This document shows, piece by piece, positions 34,501 to 46,462 of a stretch of DNA of 64,000 bases. This stretch comes from Carnegiea gigantea (taxonomy: Eukaryota > Streptophyta > Magnoliopsida > Caryophyllales > Cactaceae): contig JAKOGI010000816.1 in the NCBI GenBank assembly GCA_029747015.1, positions 33,501 through 97,500 on the forward strand, read 5' to 3'. Within the stretch, counting starts at the first letter, position 1. Every line of letters begins with the position of its first letter. Both the position numbers and the translations under genes were made by a program. The notes under the pieces were generated by a model. It was not told where the DNA came from, made no database searches, and was given only the letters and a program-made list of their open reading frames with translations.

Positions 34501-35572
34501 AGACCGAGGATCATCAGGTTCTGCAACCAACTGCCAGTATTGCGCCATGATGTCCAGTCTCTTAGTCGAATTCCCAGCTAACCATCGGAACACATCAGCT
34601 GAAACAATGTATACAATCGGTTTTAGGACTATGGGCAAGGACAGAACATAACTGCTACATTTTCTGTCTTTGCAGAAAGAGAATGGCCGGAACAAACAAA
34701 GAGGAAACAGAAATATCCTAGTCATGAAAGCTCATAAAAGCTAGTGCTAACCAAGAAAGAGCATGACTTGTAAACTCTAGAGTACAGCCCATGTGAGATA
34801 TGATCCAAAAACAACCAATAATGAAAACTACAAATTAGTAAAAAGCGCAACTGATGAATCAATCAAACCAATTTCCCAAAGTTTGCTTGGACAAGGTTTT
34901 ACGAGAGTCTGGTGGTCATAGTTTTACCCCTGAATTGAAGAAGGACCAGCACCATCAGATTGTAAACTTTTAAAAAGCATTGACAACCACTAGCAGCTAC
35001 TCCACAACAAAAGAAAAAGAGAACAATTTAGTAAGATATTTTGCTTTAATCCAAAATCAAAATACTACAGGTAGGGTCAACTTCCATGTTATTGCCATAT
35101 TTGAATCTGCTTTTGCATCAATCATGTCAAAAAAAAGACAAAATCAAAGCACGTATACCCATTATCTCAAATGCTCCAACATTCCAAAAGAATGCTTCTT
35201 TTTTCTCTCTAGAACAGTTAAGAAACTGAAACTCACTGTGTTTATATTTAAAGCAGTTTCCAGAGCTTTTCAAAGTTCAAACACAGAAGTAGCTATAAGA
35301 ATATAAACATCCCACCTCCATTGGTTACATCGGTCAAAATCTTTGCCTTACTACTAGATTCAAATTGAAGCAAAACGTGAGAGAGAGTTACCTGTAGAAA
35401 GAACGCCGGGAACGAGAGATAGCTGAGGCATATCGGTGGGGATTGACTGAACCAGCCATGCCTTACACTTAGCTTGTTGCGTCGAAGAGGAGAGAGAAAG
35501 ACTCAACTGGCAAAATACAATCAACACTGAAATCAACAACGAAAGCTTCATCTTCTTGAAAATCAAACTCAT
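31572..35572 (-). CDS. Phospholipase D with signal peptide (SP-PLD / PLD3-like)
   Basis: Seven exons: 35572-35392, 34598-34394, 34289-34088, 33619-33426, 33223-33064, 32885-32721 and 32027-31572. All phases join, giving 520 aa. Residues 1-33 look like a signal peptide (MKLSLLISVLIVFCQLSL; the start could be the in-frame ATG at 35551). There is no C2 or PX/PH domain. Two HxKx4D motifs are present: HAKVWISD...GSAN at about residue 170 and HGKYAVSD...GTSN at about 453, the catalytic pair of the PLD superfamily. Plants such as rice have an SP-PLD class of this design, related to animal PLD3/4; it is thought to be absent from Arabidopsis. Likely secretory or vacuolar; whether it hydrolyses phospholipid or nucleic acid is unknown. 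Confidence 0.9.
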
Positions 35573-36000
35573 GCCCACTTGATATTAATCGATGTTCTAT
35601 AACGGGTTTGTGTTAGAGCAGCAAGAAGCTGATTGAGAGCCCAGAAATTGAGCCAAGTCAAAGAAAGACCTTAGCAGCAGCAGCCCCCAAAAATGGATCA
35701 TGAAGTTGAAATTGGGAAGCAAGTGAGAAAAATAAAAAATACAAATCCGAATATTCGTTGGAATTTGATGACGGGAATCCCGCGATTAATGTGAAGATAG
35801 CGCTAGTCGTACAAATTACATCCTCATTCACTGATCTTCATCGACAATTTAGCTTCAGCAACCCCGATTACTCAACGGGTGTTAAATTTGTTTGTCGCAA
35901 TTTTTTTTTTTTTTTTTTGGTTTGGCGGGGGGTGTTCATCTCCAAAAATGCTATAAGGTTTTTATTACGATTTTTCAAAAATCTGTGCTAAGTTATCTTT
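35573..36000. promoter_or_regulatory. 5' flank of PLD gene
   Basis: Presumed 5'UTR and promoter of the minus-strand PLD gene. It includes a T-run of about 18 followed by a G-rich tract near 35903-35932. No specific element was assigned. Confidence 0.35.
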
Positions 36001-36001
36001 T

Positions 36002-36250
36002 TTAGGACATGTTTGTTTCAGCAGTTATAAGAAGCGGTTAATGATTAGAAATAATTATGATTAATTATGCGCAGTTAGATTAGTGTTTATAAAATAATGT
36101 GACCAATTACAGGCAGTTGGAAGCGGTTAGGAGCGAAATGAGAACGGTTAAGAGTGTTTGAAATTTGTGATTAGCGTTAGAAGCGATTAGCAGTTAGAAA
36201 TGGTTGAGAGCACTTATAGTGGAGCAAATGCCGAACTGAACAGACTCTTA
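36002..36250. mobile_element. Tourist-like MITE
   Basis: A 243-bp element (36005-36247) flanked by TTA on both sides (36002-36004 and 36248-36250). Its imperfect terminal inverted repeats are GGACATGTTTGTTTCAGC and the complement of GCCGAACTGAACAGACTC. TTA/TAA duplications and this type of end are typical of PIF/Harbinger-derived MITEs. The interior has several AGCGGTTA/AGCGATTAG repeats and no frame. Confidence 0.6.
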
Positions 36251-37330
36251 ACGGTTAGGAGTGTTTGAGATTTGCAACTATTCATTCATTCAATTTGCAA
36301 CTATCCCAATGCCCAACATTACCTAAAAATTTATACGTTGCAACTACCATGGTGTAACATTAATATTTAGATTACAAGTACTCCGCATTGCTTAAAACCT
36401 TCACATCAATAAATTGTGTCATCTCACATTATATATTTTTTATTCTTTTATTTTAGCTAAATATAATTTAACTTAAACTAAAACATATTTAAATTTGCTA
36501 CTTTTCAACTAAGAGAGATTTTGGTATCAAAGTTATTGAAGACCTAACTTCAATTTTAAAAGCTGTATTTTTCTAAGATTTTTTTTTTAATAAAAACTTT
36601 ATTGTGAAGATTTAAATACCATTTGCTATTCTCGAGTAAGATAGATTGAGGTATCAAGGTTATTGAAACATAGTTTTATTTCTTTTTAAATTTTAAAAAG
36701 TCAGACAAATTGTTCCTGTAAGACTTTTTGTAAAGATTTTTATGGCAACGGTTCAAATAGTTGATTAATTCTCTTCTTTGTAAAAAATATGTTGGTGTCA
36801 CACATATAGAAGTATAGAACACTCCAGAGTGTTCTTACACTCATGGTTTCGAAATATAGAGGTCCCAAAAAAAATATAGTGTCAAATTTAATCTTCATGT
36901 TGCAATTAATACTTCATATCATTAAATATTATATTTAAATTTTATTCCTTGACCTTATCTAAATGTAACTTTTAATTTTTTTTTTGGATCAAGAAACTTT
37001 TAATTTTTAAAAAATATATAGAAAAAATTGCTGCACTTATGGTAAATTTATCTTAATACCGTGGAAGATGCTCCACAAGGAAACTGAATAATGAGCAGGT
37101 TGAGGGTTTAGGAAATTAGATATTAATTAATTAAGATTCCACCAGAAATTACTAGGAAAGTGCTTAATTAGCCCCCAAAAAAAAAAGAAATTATTGGATT
37201 CAAATGGAAATTTAAAATTAGAAAGCTTTGTAGAATTAGATTTCTATGTACGTCGGAAGTTGGGTGGCTGCTTTTATATATTTATACTTGAAACTAAAAC
37301 CCAAAAACATACTTGCTTTTTCAATTTCTA
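36251..37330. other. AT-rich intergenic DNA
   Basis: Nothing recognised beyond short A/T runs. There are two similar phrases near 36500 and 36630 (TTTTGGTATCAAAG/GAGGTATCAAGGTTATTGAA), possibly an old duplication. Confidence 0.4.
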
Positions 37331-38299
37331 GAAATTAAAACCATAGAACGTACGTAGCTCCTTGGTTAAGAACAACAACAACAACACGTACACCTCTTAC
37401 TGTGGCTCCTGCTTTTGCGGAATCTGGAGAAATTAAAACCATAGAACGTACATAGCGCCTTGGTTTCATATCAGAGTCCAAGTCACTATTATCTTGGGGG
37501 TCCTTGGACCACTGCGGGCTGAGGTTTATTCCCTTGGGGACTGAACTTGGTCCACATATGAAACGCCTGGGTTCCAGGTCAAGGTTGCTGGACTCTCTCA
37601 CCGGTGCGTTGACTTTAATGGGTGGATTCATTGGACTTATCGTGTTGGTGAAAGCAGGCACTATGCCATCCTGGCATTTAATCTGGGCTGCTCCTCATGG
37701 ATTTCGCGTGATACCTATACCTATACCTGAAGTCATATTATGGCACGGGCCAGCCCGCCTCATAGCTCCCAAGGTGGCCCGAGAAATGGCCGAGAGTATG
37801 GGTATGGATATAGGCAAATGGGGCCCCGGGGAGCGAATCCGTCAACATCTGGGCATTTTGGCACGTTTGTGGGTCATGGAGACGTACAATGTATCAGCTG
37901 CGTCCAGCTTGTCGCGTAGGCTGGTGGCCAAAACCCCTCATGAACGACCCATCGCAGATGTGATCGCGCCGTTAGATATGGATATGAATGCGAATATGGA
38001 TACAGATATGGATACAAATATAGGTGCAAATATAGCTATGGACGCAGATATAAACATGGATGAGTTTGGAAGGCGCTTCTGATGTGGGAATCAACTGAGG
38101 ACACTAGATAAGCGTCCAGAACAAGGTGAGTGGATTCTTTATCGTTTGAACAAGCGCAGTGCTACGAGTGGGGTTGTGAAGAAAGAAGAGCTGCGCCATG
38201 TTGTCATTCCCCTCGGTCTCGGAGTCGGAGGACATCTCGGTTATTCCCTTGCTTTTGAAGAAAGTTCAGTCCTACTTCAACACACTATGGCTGTTTAGT
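37331..38299 (+). other. Unassigned GC-richer ORF island with internal TGA
   Basis: A plus frame is open from 37456 to a TGA at 38080-38082 (about 208 codons, first ATG near 37558) and stays open in the same frame after that TGA to TAG near 38298 (about 71 more codons). The C-terminal part of the first segment is a degenerate Asp/Met/Asn repeat (DMDMNANMDTDMDTN). The opposite strand is also open at 37661-37335. Two copies of a 36-bp direct repeat (at 37331 and 37428) and a (CAA)n run with an RTE-like phrase precede it. I recognise no domain. It could be a decayed gene, a captured fragment in a transposon, or chance in GC-rich DNA. Confidence 0.3.
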
Positions 38300-38593
38300 T
38301 AATTCCGTCTGTTTTTTTTTTTTTTAGGGGGGGGGGGTAGTATTGATTAGAATCTTTAATACCAAGCTCAAAAAATTCTTCTTTGGCCAAAAAAAAAGCA
38401 AATAAACTTGAAAGATGTAAGTTCAAATACTGAAAGCTCCCCTTTAAAATTATACTACTGCTTTTCCAATCTGAAGTGGCATTACAACACAAACCTCAGA
38501 AGTACAACAAAGTGATCCCACCAGTTCTTACACTTACCATGTTTAATCAACATCTGGTAACTCGGATCCGAGCGATCCCTCAACGCTGCGAAC

Positions 38594-41500
38594 TTAAGAG
38601 ATTGAATGCCTCCTATGCCTGGAAGATGAGACCAAAGACTTGGTATCACCAGGGACTAAAGAAGTTGGTGGTGATTGAGAACTCAAACTCGTCTCCGAGC
38701 TCTTGCTCTCCCCATTTCCTCCCTTGCCTATGCCCCACCATCTGTCGAATATTCTCCTCGATCGAGAGGGGAGCAACTGGATCCCACTGCGGCTGTTCCT
38801 ACTGTTCTTCTTGGCCATCTTCTGCTGTGTATGCAACTCCTTGGTTTCGACGATCTTCATTCTGTCCATCTGTTTCCTCAACGACTTGCAAGTTTCAAGG
38901 TTTCTTTGATCCTGTTCTTCCTTGTCTTTCTCTTCACTTGGGGTAAACGTTGAGGTGTTCTGAGAAGTACTGTTGTGGGGTCCTCTAGCTGTGGTTCTAA
39001 CCTGCTCAAAGTAGAGCACTTGGACTACCACTCGGAGTGGAAGCCGGTCATTTTGTGCTGCATGCATCGACGCATCCATGGTGAGTTTCTTAACATCCAT
39101 CAGGCCACATATTTGCTTTCTTTCGCCTTTGGTCAAATCTGGATGTTCCTAAAATGCAAAGCAACACAATTACTATGACTCCACCATTGCACAAAGTTAG
39201 AACTCTTAGCGTAGTAGATATGATACAAAGAACTAGAACAGGCCAAGAACACTATTAAGCAGGGATAGTAGCGAGATTATGAGCACTACTAATATATTAC
39301 GGTGATGGCTTCACAACGAGACCTAAGATGATTGTGTACTATGAAACCAAAATACTTTCAATCCATTTTTCGCTGACGTCTCCCTTTTACCTCGACCTCA
39401 CGTACTCACGTGGATATTCAATACAATTGCCGGCATTAGAGCTGACGCTTCATTTCAGACCAGAACACAAAAATTTTCAGAAATAAGAAAGTGCTATGCA
39501 GTCAAGTTCAACAGACGGACAAGGTTAATCAGTCGTCCATATGGAATAATGGTTTTGGTAGATACTCCAGACAAAAGCAGAAAACACATACCGTTTCTAC
39601 AAGGTATCTGCTAACTGCAGGGTATGTAAAGACTAAAAAAACAAAATGCAGATCACATCCCTCTTTTTCGAAGGCTACTCAGCTAGAATTAAGAAACGTT
39701 CATCCTTTATCTTAAACCAATAGATTAGTCACTACTCACCACCATTAATATCAGATATTGCAGTCCAGTTCCTCTCAAATACTGTTAGCCAACAGGCTGG
39801 CCAGCCAAGCCTTTATGAGCTGAGCTAGCTCATCCCTTAAGCAAGCTGAACAGAGCAAGACCAGACAGTTCGGCCCCCCTCCCCTTCCTGACAAGAGGTA
39901 AAACAGGGATAACTAATATGCCTGGACCTTATCGTTTACTCAGGCTGGGCACTTGATCACGCTGAATGAAACTCCAGACCCATGATTAACGTCCCAATTA
40001 AGCTCAACTGCTCTTTAACTGGCTCTTCTAAAGTTGGGACAATCTTAGAATGAGTCAGCCGACATGTTTGGCCACCACAATTCTCGACTATCTAAGCTCC
40101 AAGAGAAACCTCAATATCATGAGGGCAATGAAGCTGCCAATCGTTTACACAACACAGTAGCATGCATACTGACAACTCACAACCAAAATTGTCATACAAA
40201 GCATCATAACCAATGAAACAGCCATCCAGACTACACACTTCTGACCACAAACTCATCACTTAATGGGTCAAAATTTTGTACTAGTAAGACCTGCTTGTTT
40301 AACAGTGTTCAAAGCCTACCTTTAAGTAGATGTCGATGGCCCCGTACAATCCATCATGGACTGGTCTTGCTGAGTCAGGTATCAAACTAGACAGTTCAGT
40401 GAAGCTAGCCAGGGGCAGGTTTGGATCGGACGCAATCTCTGCAAGATATGCATCGACCAATCCACCGACATTCAACCAATATTGATCTCTCAAGACTATA
40501 TCAGTGTCACCCTTTTCATTCTTACCATAAACGCTGACATCCCAGGAACTTTTTTCCTGCTCTACAAATCTTTTCACAATGCAATGCACCAGCTCAACAT
40601 CATACATTGTAGTCTTGGGAGGCCTTGCCGGGAGTAACAGGTCTTTTAGAGATGCCTCATGCAGCTTCAAGCTAATTTTTCCTATCAAATCTTCCCTTCC
40701 CAAGTCATCTGCTTCAACTAGAATGGCAACTTTTAATAGTTTGAATAAGAAGCTACAAGAACAGCCTAATGATTTATCCGATGGCAATAAGCATATCATT
40801 GTTTCGACTAAGGACCTGTTTCTTTTCACATGATCACCAGAAATCAAAGCATCAATAGAATCTGGTAACCATCTAATGGCAAACGTATTCAAAGCTTCCC
40901 CAATCACAGCCCCGTCCATTCTTCCGTTTGATTTCACAGCAATCATCACTCTCTTGTACATATCAATATCCAACTCGCATATATCTTCAACCCACCAATC
41001 TTTTGGAACTGATTCAAATATCTCATGCTCGACAATTCTGTTTGTCATCGCCAGTTTCCTGTTGTGGGTGTAAGACCAAGTGATTTTTGTAGGGTCCACA
41101 GAGGTTTTAGATGCTATGGAGTCTATGCATCTCCCGACAATCTTTAGATCTTCCGACCACGGCAGTAAAGATTTAGTGTTTTGAAGGACAATAATAGAAT
41201 CTTTCCAAGTACGAAAAATACAGCAGTTGAGGAAAACCTCTATCTTGTATATGAGATTTCCTTTATCAATATCCTCAGTCATCTCGAGGTATTCAGCAGC
41301 ACAACGTGCTGCAGCAACATTGTATGCATTGAGAGTGACTATCATCCCATAGCAGAACTTGGCACAAATTTCAAAAGCCTTTGCCCCACCAGGAAAGCAG
41401 ATCAAATCAATCTCTTCAGAACTCTCTTCATCTGCTTTCATTATAAGCTTTTGCAGGCGGCTACTCTTGGACAGTAGAGGGAACTGCAGCAAGGAATGCA

Positions 41501-43926
41501 AGACTTAAATTGGATTTTTTTTTTAAAAAAGAAGAACAAAAAGAGCAATCATTAGATTAACAAGGAAAACAAAAGGAGCAATCAATAGTTTCTGGGAAAC
41601 ATGAAACATAAAACATTCATCAACATCATTCATTTGATCAAGACAGATATTATACCTTGTGAAGGTGGAATTTCACATCATCCACAGATACAACAACATC
41701 TGCAGCAAGATCAGAAGAAACATATCTGCAAAAGCAAATGTGCCCATATATAGTTAGCATATTGAATTTTGTTATCTACTTGAGCCAGCAAAGAGAAGAG
41801 AATGTAAAATTCTGCCTCCCACCATAATTCGTATTTTGTTAGGTCTAGGGAATCATTCACCCAGATTATCTTTGGGATCTGCTACCCTCTTATATATCAC
41901 ATTTCCTTGTAATGCATGCATAGCATTCAAAATTGCAGCGAACATTTTAGAATCGAGGATAGACAAGACAGACCACAAGAAATGGTACTCTGCTGGTCTG
42001 CCGACTCACATATGTTGAGTCTCATGGCATTCATCTCAGAAATACTTTAACAGGCTCAGAGAACAGTCCATTTTCAATATTATGCTAACAGAAACACCAC
42101 TTCAATGTCCAGTAAACTCTTATCTTGACAAAACCTAAGAAAATTAAACATAAAATGAGGACCATATTCAGAAGTCCAGGCTTTCACCACTTGACTAAAT
42201 GCTACTTTTTTGTAAATAGAACACCGTAACCACAAAGAAATGCACTAGCGGCATTCAACCAACCTTCGATTGAGGGTGGAGATTGAATCCAATTAGGGGC
42301 ATTTTGGAGGAGGTTTCTCCCTTATCAACTCTCCTTTCCTACCTCCCTCCCAACCCAGGGTATTCTCCCATAGGTGGGTGAGTACCCCCCCCCCCCCCAA
42401 ACAAAAGAAAAAGAAACGCACAAAGAAAGGAATCCTAACTCTTCAGTACATATTGATTCTTTCAATCCACAGCAGAAAATCATTTGCATTAAAGCTATCC
42501 ATCCCAAAATACAAAGAAAGAAAAACCCGAAAAGCTCCGCTAACTTTTTTAACATGATAAACAACCTACAAATAAATCATTGAAGCAATCAAATCAGACG
42601 GTCACAGGAGAAAGTTCCACAACAATGAACAATCTCCTGGTGATGGAAGAAAATGGATACTGCATTTGTTGATGACTAGTTCACCCAACACTCGAAAACA
42701 GGCCACATTTCATGGACTAGGGACTGCAAAGCAGACAAGCTGCAAAGAATCGATTTACACAAATCAGTTACTTGACATAGTCTAGTGATTTACCTATTAC
42801 AGTGGAGGGAGGGCATTTTAGGCTACTATGACCTTGTACAAAGGCTGTATTCATTTGATATGATTGAATGGTCTTATCCCTTACACATAAAACTTCACAA
42901 ATTTAAAGAAAATTTTTAAGCCATGGAGCTTTGCTCGATCTGATCTTTGGTCCGGATATTTGCGAATCAGCTTGAAGTGATGGAAACCCCTACCAAAGTC
43001 CACCTTTCTAGATTTTACGAATCTTTAGATGACTTCATATAATTGTGCTCATACCCCCCCCCCCCCCCCCCAAAAAAAAGGAGTAGATCCCACCAAGACA
43101 AGGGGAAATCCGTATGGAGCAAGGGTACACTCGGGCTCGAGAAGACTTTAGGGTGATAGGGCAAGGGTATAAAACTTAAACCAAGCAGTAAAAAATAAAA
43201 GTCTCCAGCTACGACATTACCACCTAAGCATTAAGCCCATAATTGAAAAGGTTAGAGGTAAAAGAGTCATAATCAATATATTTACTAGAGTCAACGACTT
43301 ACAAGTTACAATAGACAAGACCCCTTGAGTAATTACAACTAGGACCATTAGTGTGTATCAAGCAGGCAACGTGAAAAAGCTTGCTTTTGGACCACTATTT
43401 TTTCACAGGAAACAGTTCAATGAATGGACCACTTTCCCAATTGCACCAGTAAACCAGAAATCCATGCTGGGGCTCACTCACTTTCTTCCTTCTTTAAAAT
43501 CCTTCACTTCTCTGCCCAAATTTGTGAAAGAAAAGGAAGAAACTGACGTTCAAGGTATAAAAACTATTAGTCACACCACTTGAAGCATGAGATTCTCATC
43601 AGCTGACATCTACCCACAAACTATTTATGAGTTTGGCACTGTTACTACCCAGAGAATTTCAAATACAACGAGCTCACACAGGCGTGACAATGCACAGAAT
43701 GCGCCTTCTTGGAAACTCAAATCATCATAGTAGCAGCATTTTAAGACACAATATTTACATCAACAAGACAAACAAAGTAAATGAAACCCAAATGAAATGG
43801 AAACCCAGCTAAACCCCAAAAATTTAGGAGAGTCAAAATGGCAAATGAAAGTGAAAAAACTGACCTGATTGAGGTGCCATCAGATTGAAAAGCATCAGGC
43901 TTTGAACCCAGCTTCATAAACTTCAT
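38594..43926 (-). CDS. BTB/POZ and NPH3 domain protein (NPH3/RPT2-like family)
   Basis: Four exons: 43926-43865, 41725-41656, 41483-40320 and 39148-38594, giving 616 aa with consistent phases. The BTB domain is at about residues 22-130 (LAADVVVSVDDVKFHLHK, FEICAKFCYGM, RCAAEYLEMTE). The NPH3 domain starts at DWWVED (about 206) and runs past RPVHDGLYGAIDIYLK to LPLRVVVQVLYFEQVR. The family are plasma-membrane adaptors of CUL3 ubiquitin ligases or auxin-efflux regulation (NPH3, RPT2, NPY1-5); the N-terminus MKFMKLGSKPDAFQ is shared with NPY-type members. The protein ends RRHSIS, matching the C-terminal phosphoserine 14-3-3 site known in NPH3. A degraded inverted copy lies at 26241-29827. Confidence 0.93.
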
Positions 43927-44700
43927 CTTCTTTCCCGTGTTTTTACCCCCAATTTACAGAGAAACAAAGTACCCAGAACCTAAAACCCTTCCAGAACCCC
44001 CAACTCTAAAACAAACACATAAAGAATGGTCGCTTAACCAGCTAATTTTCACTAAAAGGAAAGAAGCTCAGAACTCTGAAATCTGACCAGGAAAAAGGGA
44101 ACTGATCTTCAACTCAGAACTTCCTAAAATACCAGAAATCTCAACCAAGCAGAAGAAGAAGAAGAAGAAGAAGAGAAGAGAGAGAAAGAGTGCATTGTGT
44201 TCTTCCATCCAAATCCCCTACTCTGTTTTTTCCTTCCTTTTCCCCTCCTACGAGTTCCAACCACCAATGAGAGAGAAAACAACCCAGAAACTTCGAAAAC
44301 CCACCTCGCCTAACTTCATATCAGCTTGTATATCCAAATAAAGAGGGTAAATATCTACCCTAAAACCCTACAAAATTCCTTGCATTCCAAATTTCTCCTC
44401 AAATGGTCATTCAATGCCCTTTTCGCCAAACCCCATATCTCTCCCTATCTCTGTCCTCTGTGTTTCTCTCTCTATCGAAATCAGAAGATATGGATTCTTG
44501 ATTAACTCCAGGCCGACCTCACATCGCCATTAATCAATCTTGCTCTGAAATTTCTGAAGCCTTATTCTATGAAAAGGGAGATTCTCCAACCACCCAGATC
44601 TCCAGACCACCCAGAAGGCCGAAAAATGTGATCTTTTTGGATATGCTGTAATAATGACGATGAATATGATGATCAGGTATCAGCATCAGCTTGCATTTTG
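43927..44700. promoter_or_regulatory. 5'UTR/promoter of BTB/NPH3 gene
   Basis: A CT-rich (in gene sense) leader region with a (GAA)n microsatellite at about 44151-44175. No TATA box was assigned confidently. Confidence 0.4.
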
Positions 44701-45320
44701 TGAGTAAATTTCCCAACTTTTTCCTCCTTCTTGGTCACAGCCTATATTGATATACAACTGTTCATCGTCACCACTTTATGCAAAGAAATGCAGAGAGAGA
44801 AGGGGGGCGGGGGGGTGGGGGGGGTAGGGGAGGGAAGAGTAGGGGAGGAGGGGCTGTCTGTTGTCTCTGCATTTACAGAGTGTTCCAGAGAGAGAGGCAG
44901 AGGAGTTTGCTTTTCTATGCCGTTAAAGCCAGCTTGCTTTTCTTTGCCCCCTTTTTTACTAATTTAATTTATTTCCTTAATTAATGCCACCTTTTCTATC
45001 CTATCACATTAAAAAAAATTTATTTTTCAAAACATGTATTTCTTTGCTCATTCAATCTATAAAACTCTAATTTGATTCATCACATAAAATATTTATTATG
45101 AACCCATTTTATAATATACACATTTTTTTGAGTCAACAAAATTGAGTTTGAAGCATAAAAAATAATAAAATAAAGGAAGAATTGGAATGCATAGAGAAAC
45201 TCTGCCACGATCCTCCATGCATGTCATTTCATAAAATAAGCTTGTTGTAACAACAAAAAGACTCACGTGTGGAACTTAGGGAGGCTTCACTAGAATTTTA
45301 GTCGCTATAAATGGCCTTAG
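44701..45320. other. Intergenic, G-rich tract
   Basis: Contains a G-rich low-complexity segment at about 44800-44855. The Gly-rich open frames here reflect composition only. Confidence 0.4.
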
Positions 45321-45327
45321 TCGTGGT

Positions 45328-45500
45328 TTATAACAACAACATCACTTCCCAGTGTGGTTCGCAGGGTCTGGGAAGATCCAAATGTAGGCAACTTTACCTC
45401 AGCCGACATGACTGCCGTTGAGAAGTTGATTTCAAGAGACCCACAAAATAAGATTTTGTGAAAATATTTTATAGGAGAAGGATTTTGTGGAAACATTTTA
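45328..45500 (-). mobile_element. RTE-type LINE 3' end fragment
   Basis: It begins with AACAACAAC (complement of a TTG tail), followed by a phrase homologous to 62061-62220: CAGTGTGG..., GGTCTGGGAAGATCCAAATG, then CAAGAGACCCACAAAA. It represents the 3' end of the same family as the LINE at 60473-61629, inserted in minus orientation and heavily 5' truncated. Confidence 0.6.
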
Positions 45501-46462
45501 TAGATGAAGGATTTTGTGAACACGTTTTATGGAGCAAAATTAAGGATAAGCATCACGGAATTGAACGAATGAGTACTAATAAATCAGGGGCAGTAACTAT
45601 GTAAATATTAGTACAACAAAGAGAAGGAAGGTACCATACCTTAGCCAACAGACGTAGACAAACAATATTTCTTCCCAGATACAAGTCCTACCTGCATACA
45701 AATACAACATTCGAAAAACAACAACCAAACCTACCCTACCACAATCAAAAGACAACTACGAAGCCATCTCTCTGCGATCTAAGATTTTAATCTTATGCCG
45801 CCATAGTCAGGGGTCATAACCATAGGTTAAAAAAAAAAACTAAGAGGACATTAGCAAAACAACATGAACAAGAATTAAGGGTTGGTAAAGGTTTGAATTT
45901 GGATCAATTTTAGATTTGAGAAGTTAGATATTATTTGAAATTTGATGAAATGTGTCTAATAATCGATTGTTTTTATATCGAATAAGTCTAACTCAAATGA
46001 AAATCAAGTTCAGACTAAACAATAGTTTATCTTCAAATTTAAAATTCGGACAAAAAATTTATGATTATATCTGATTTTTTTATGTCAGAGAAATTTAGAT
46101 TAATTGAGTTGGACAATTTTGCTAGCTCCAAAGTAGACACAAAAGACGTAGATTAGCCTACAATTGTTAAACCCATTTAAAATTCATGAATTTTTGCATC
46201 ACATGTTGAACAAAGGTTAGTCAACTTGGCACGAAATAATATGCCATGTTGAACTCAATGGGTAAAATCTTTCGCTAGTTAAATATGGAAAATGAAAAGT
46301 AACCTCAAATCGTGTAGGACAACCGCCAATTACTAAGATATCTCATGTGATCATCTAATATTATTGAAAAAACTTATATGATCATCTAATTAGAGACGTG
46401 AGTATAATTAAGTCAAATTTTACATACAACTTAAGACATGTTCTTGTGAACTTACCAAGCTA
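45500..46462. other. Intergenic DNA
   Basis: AT-rich, no gene recognised. Confidence 0.4.

Noticed and set aside
44731..44984. Gly-rich small ORFs
   Set aside because: Caused by a G-rich low-complexity tract; two overlapping frames look equally open.
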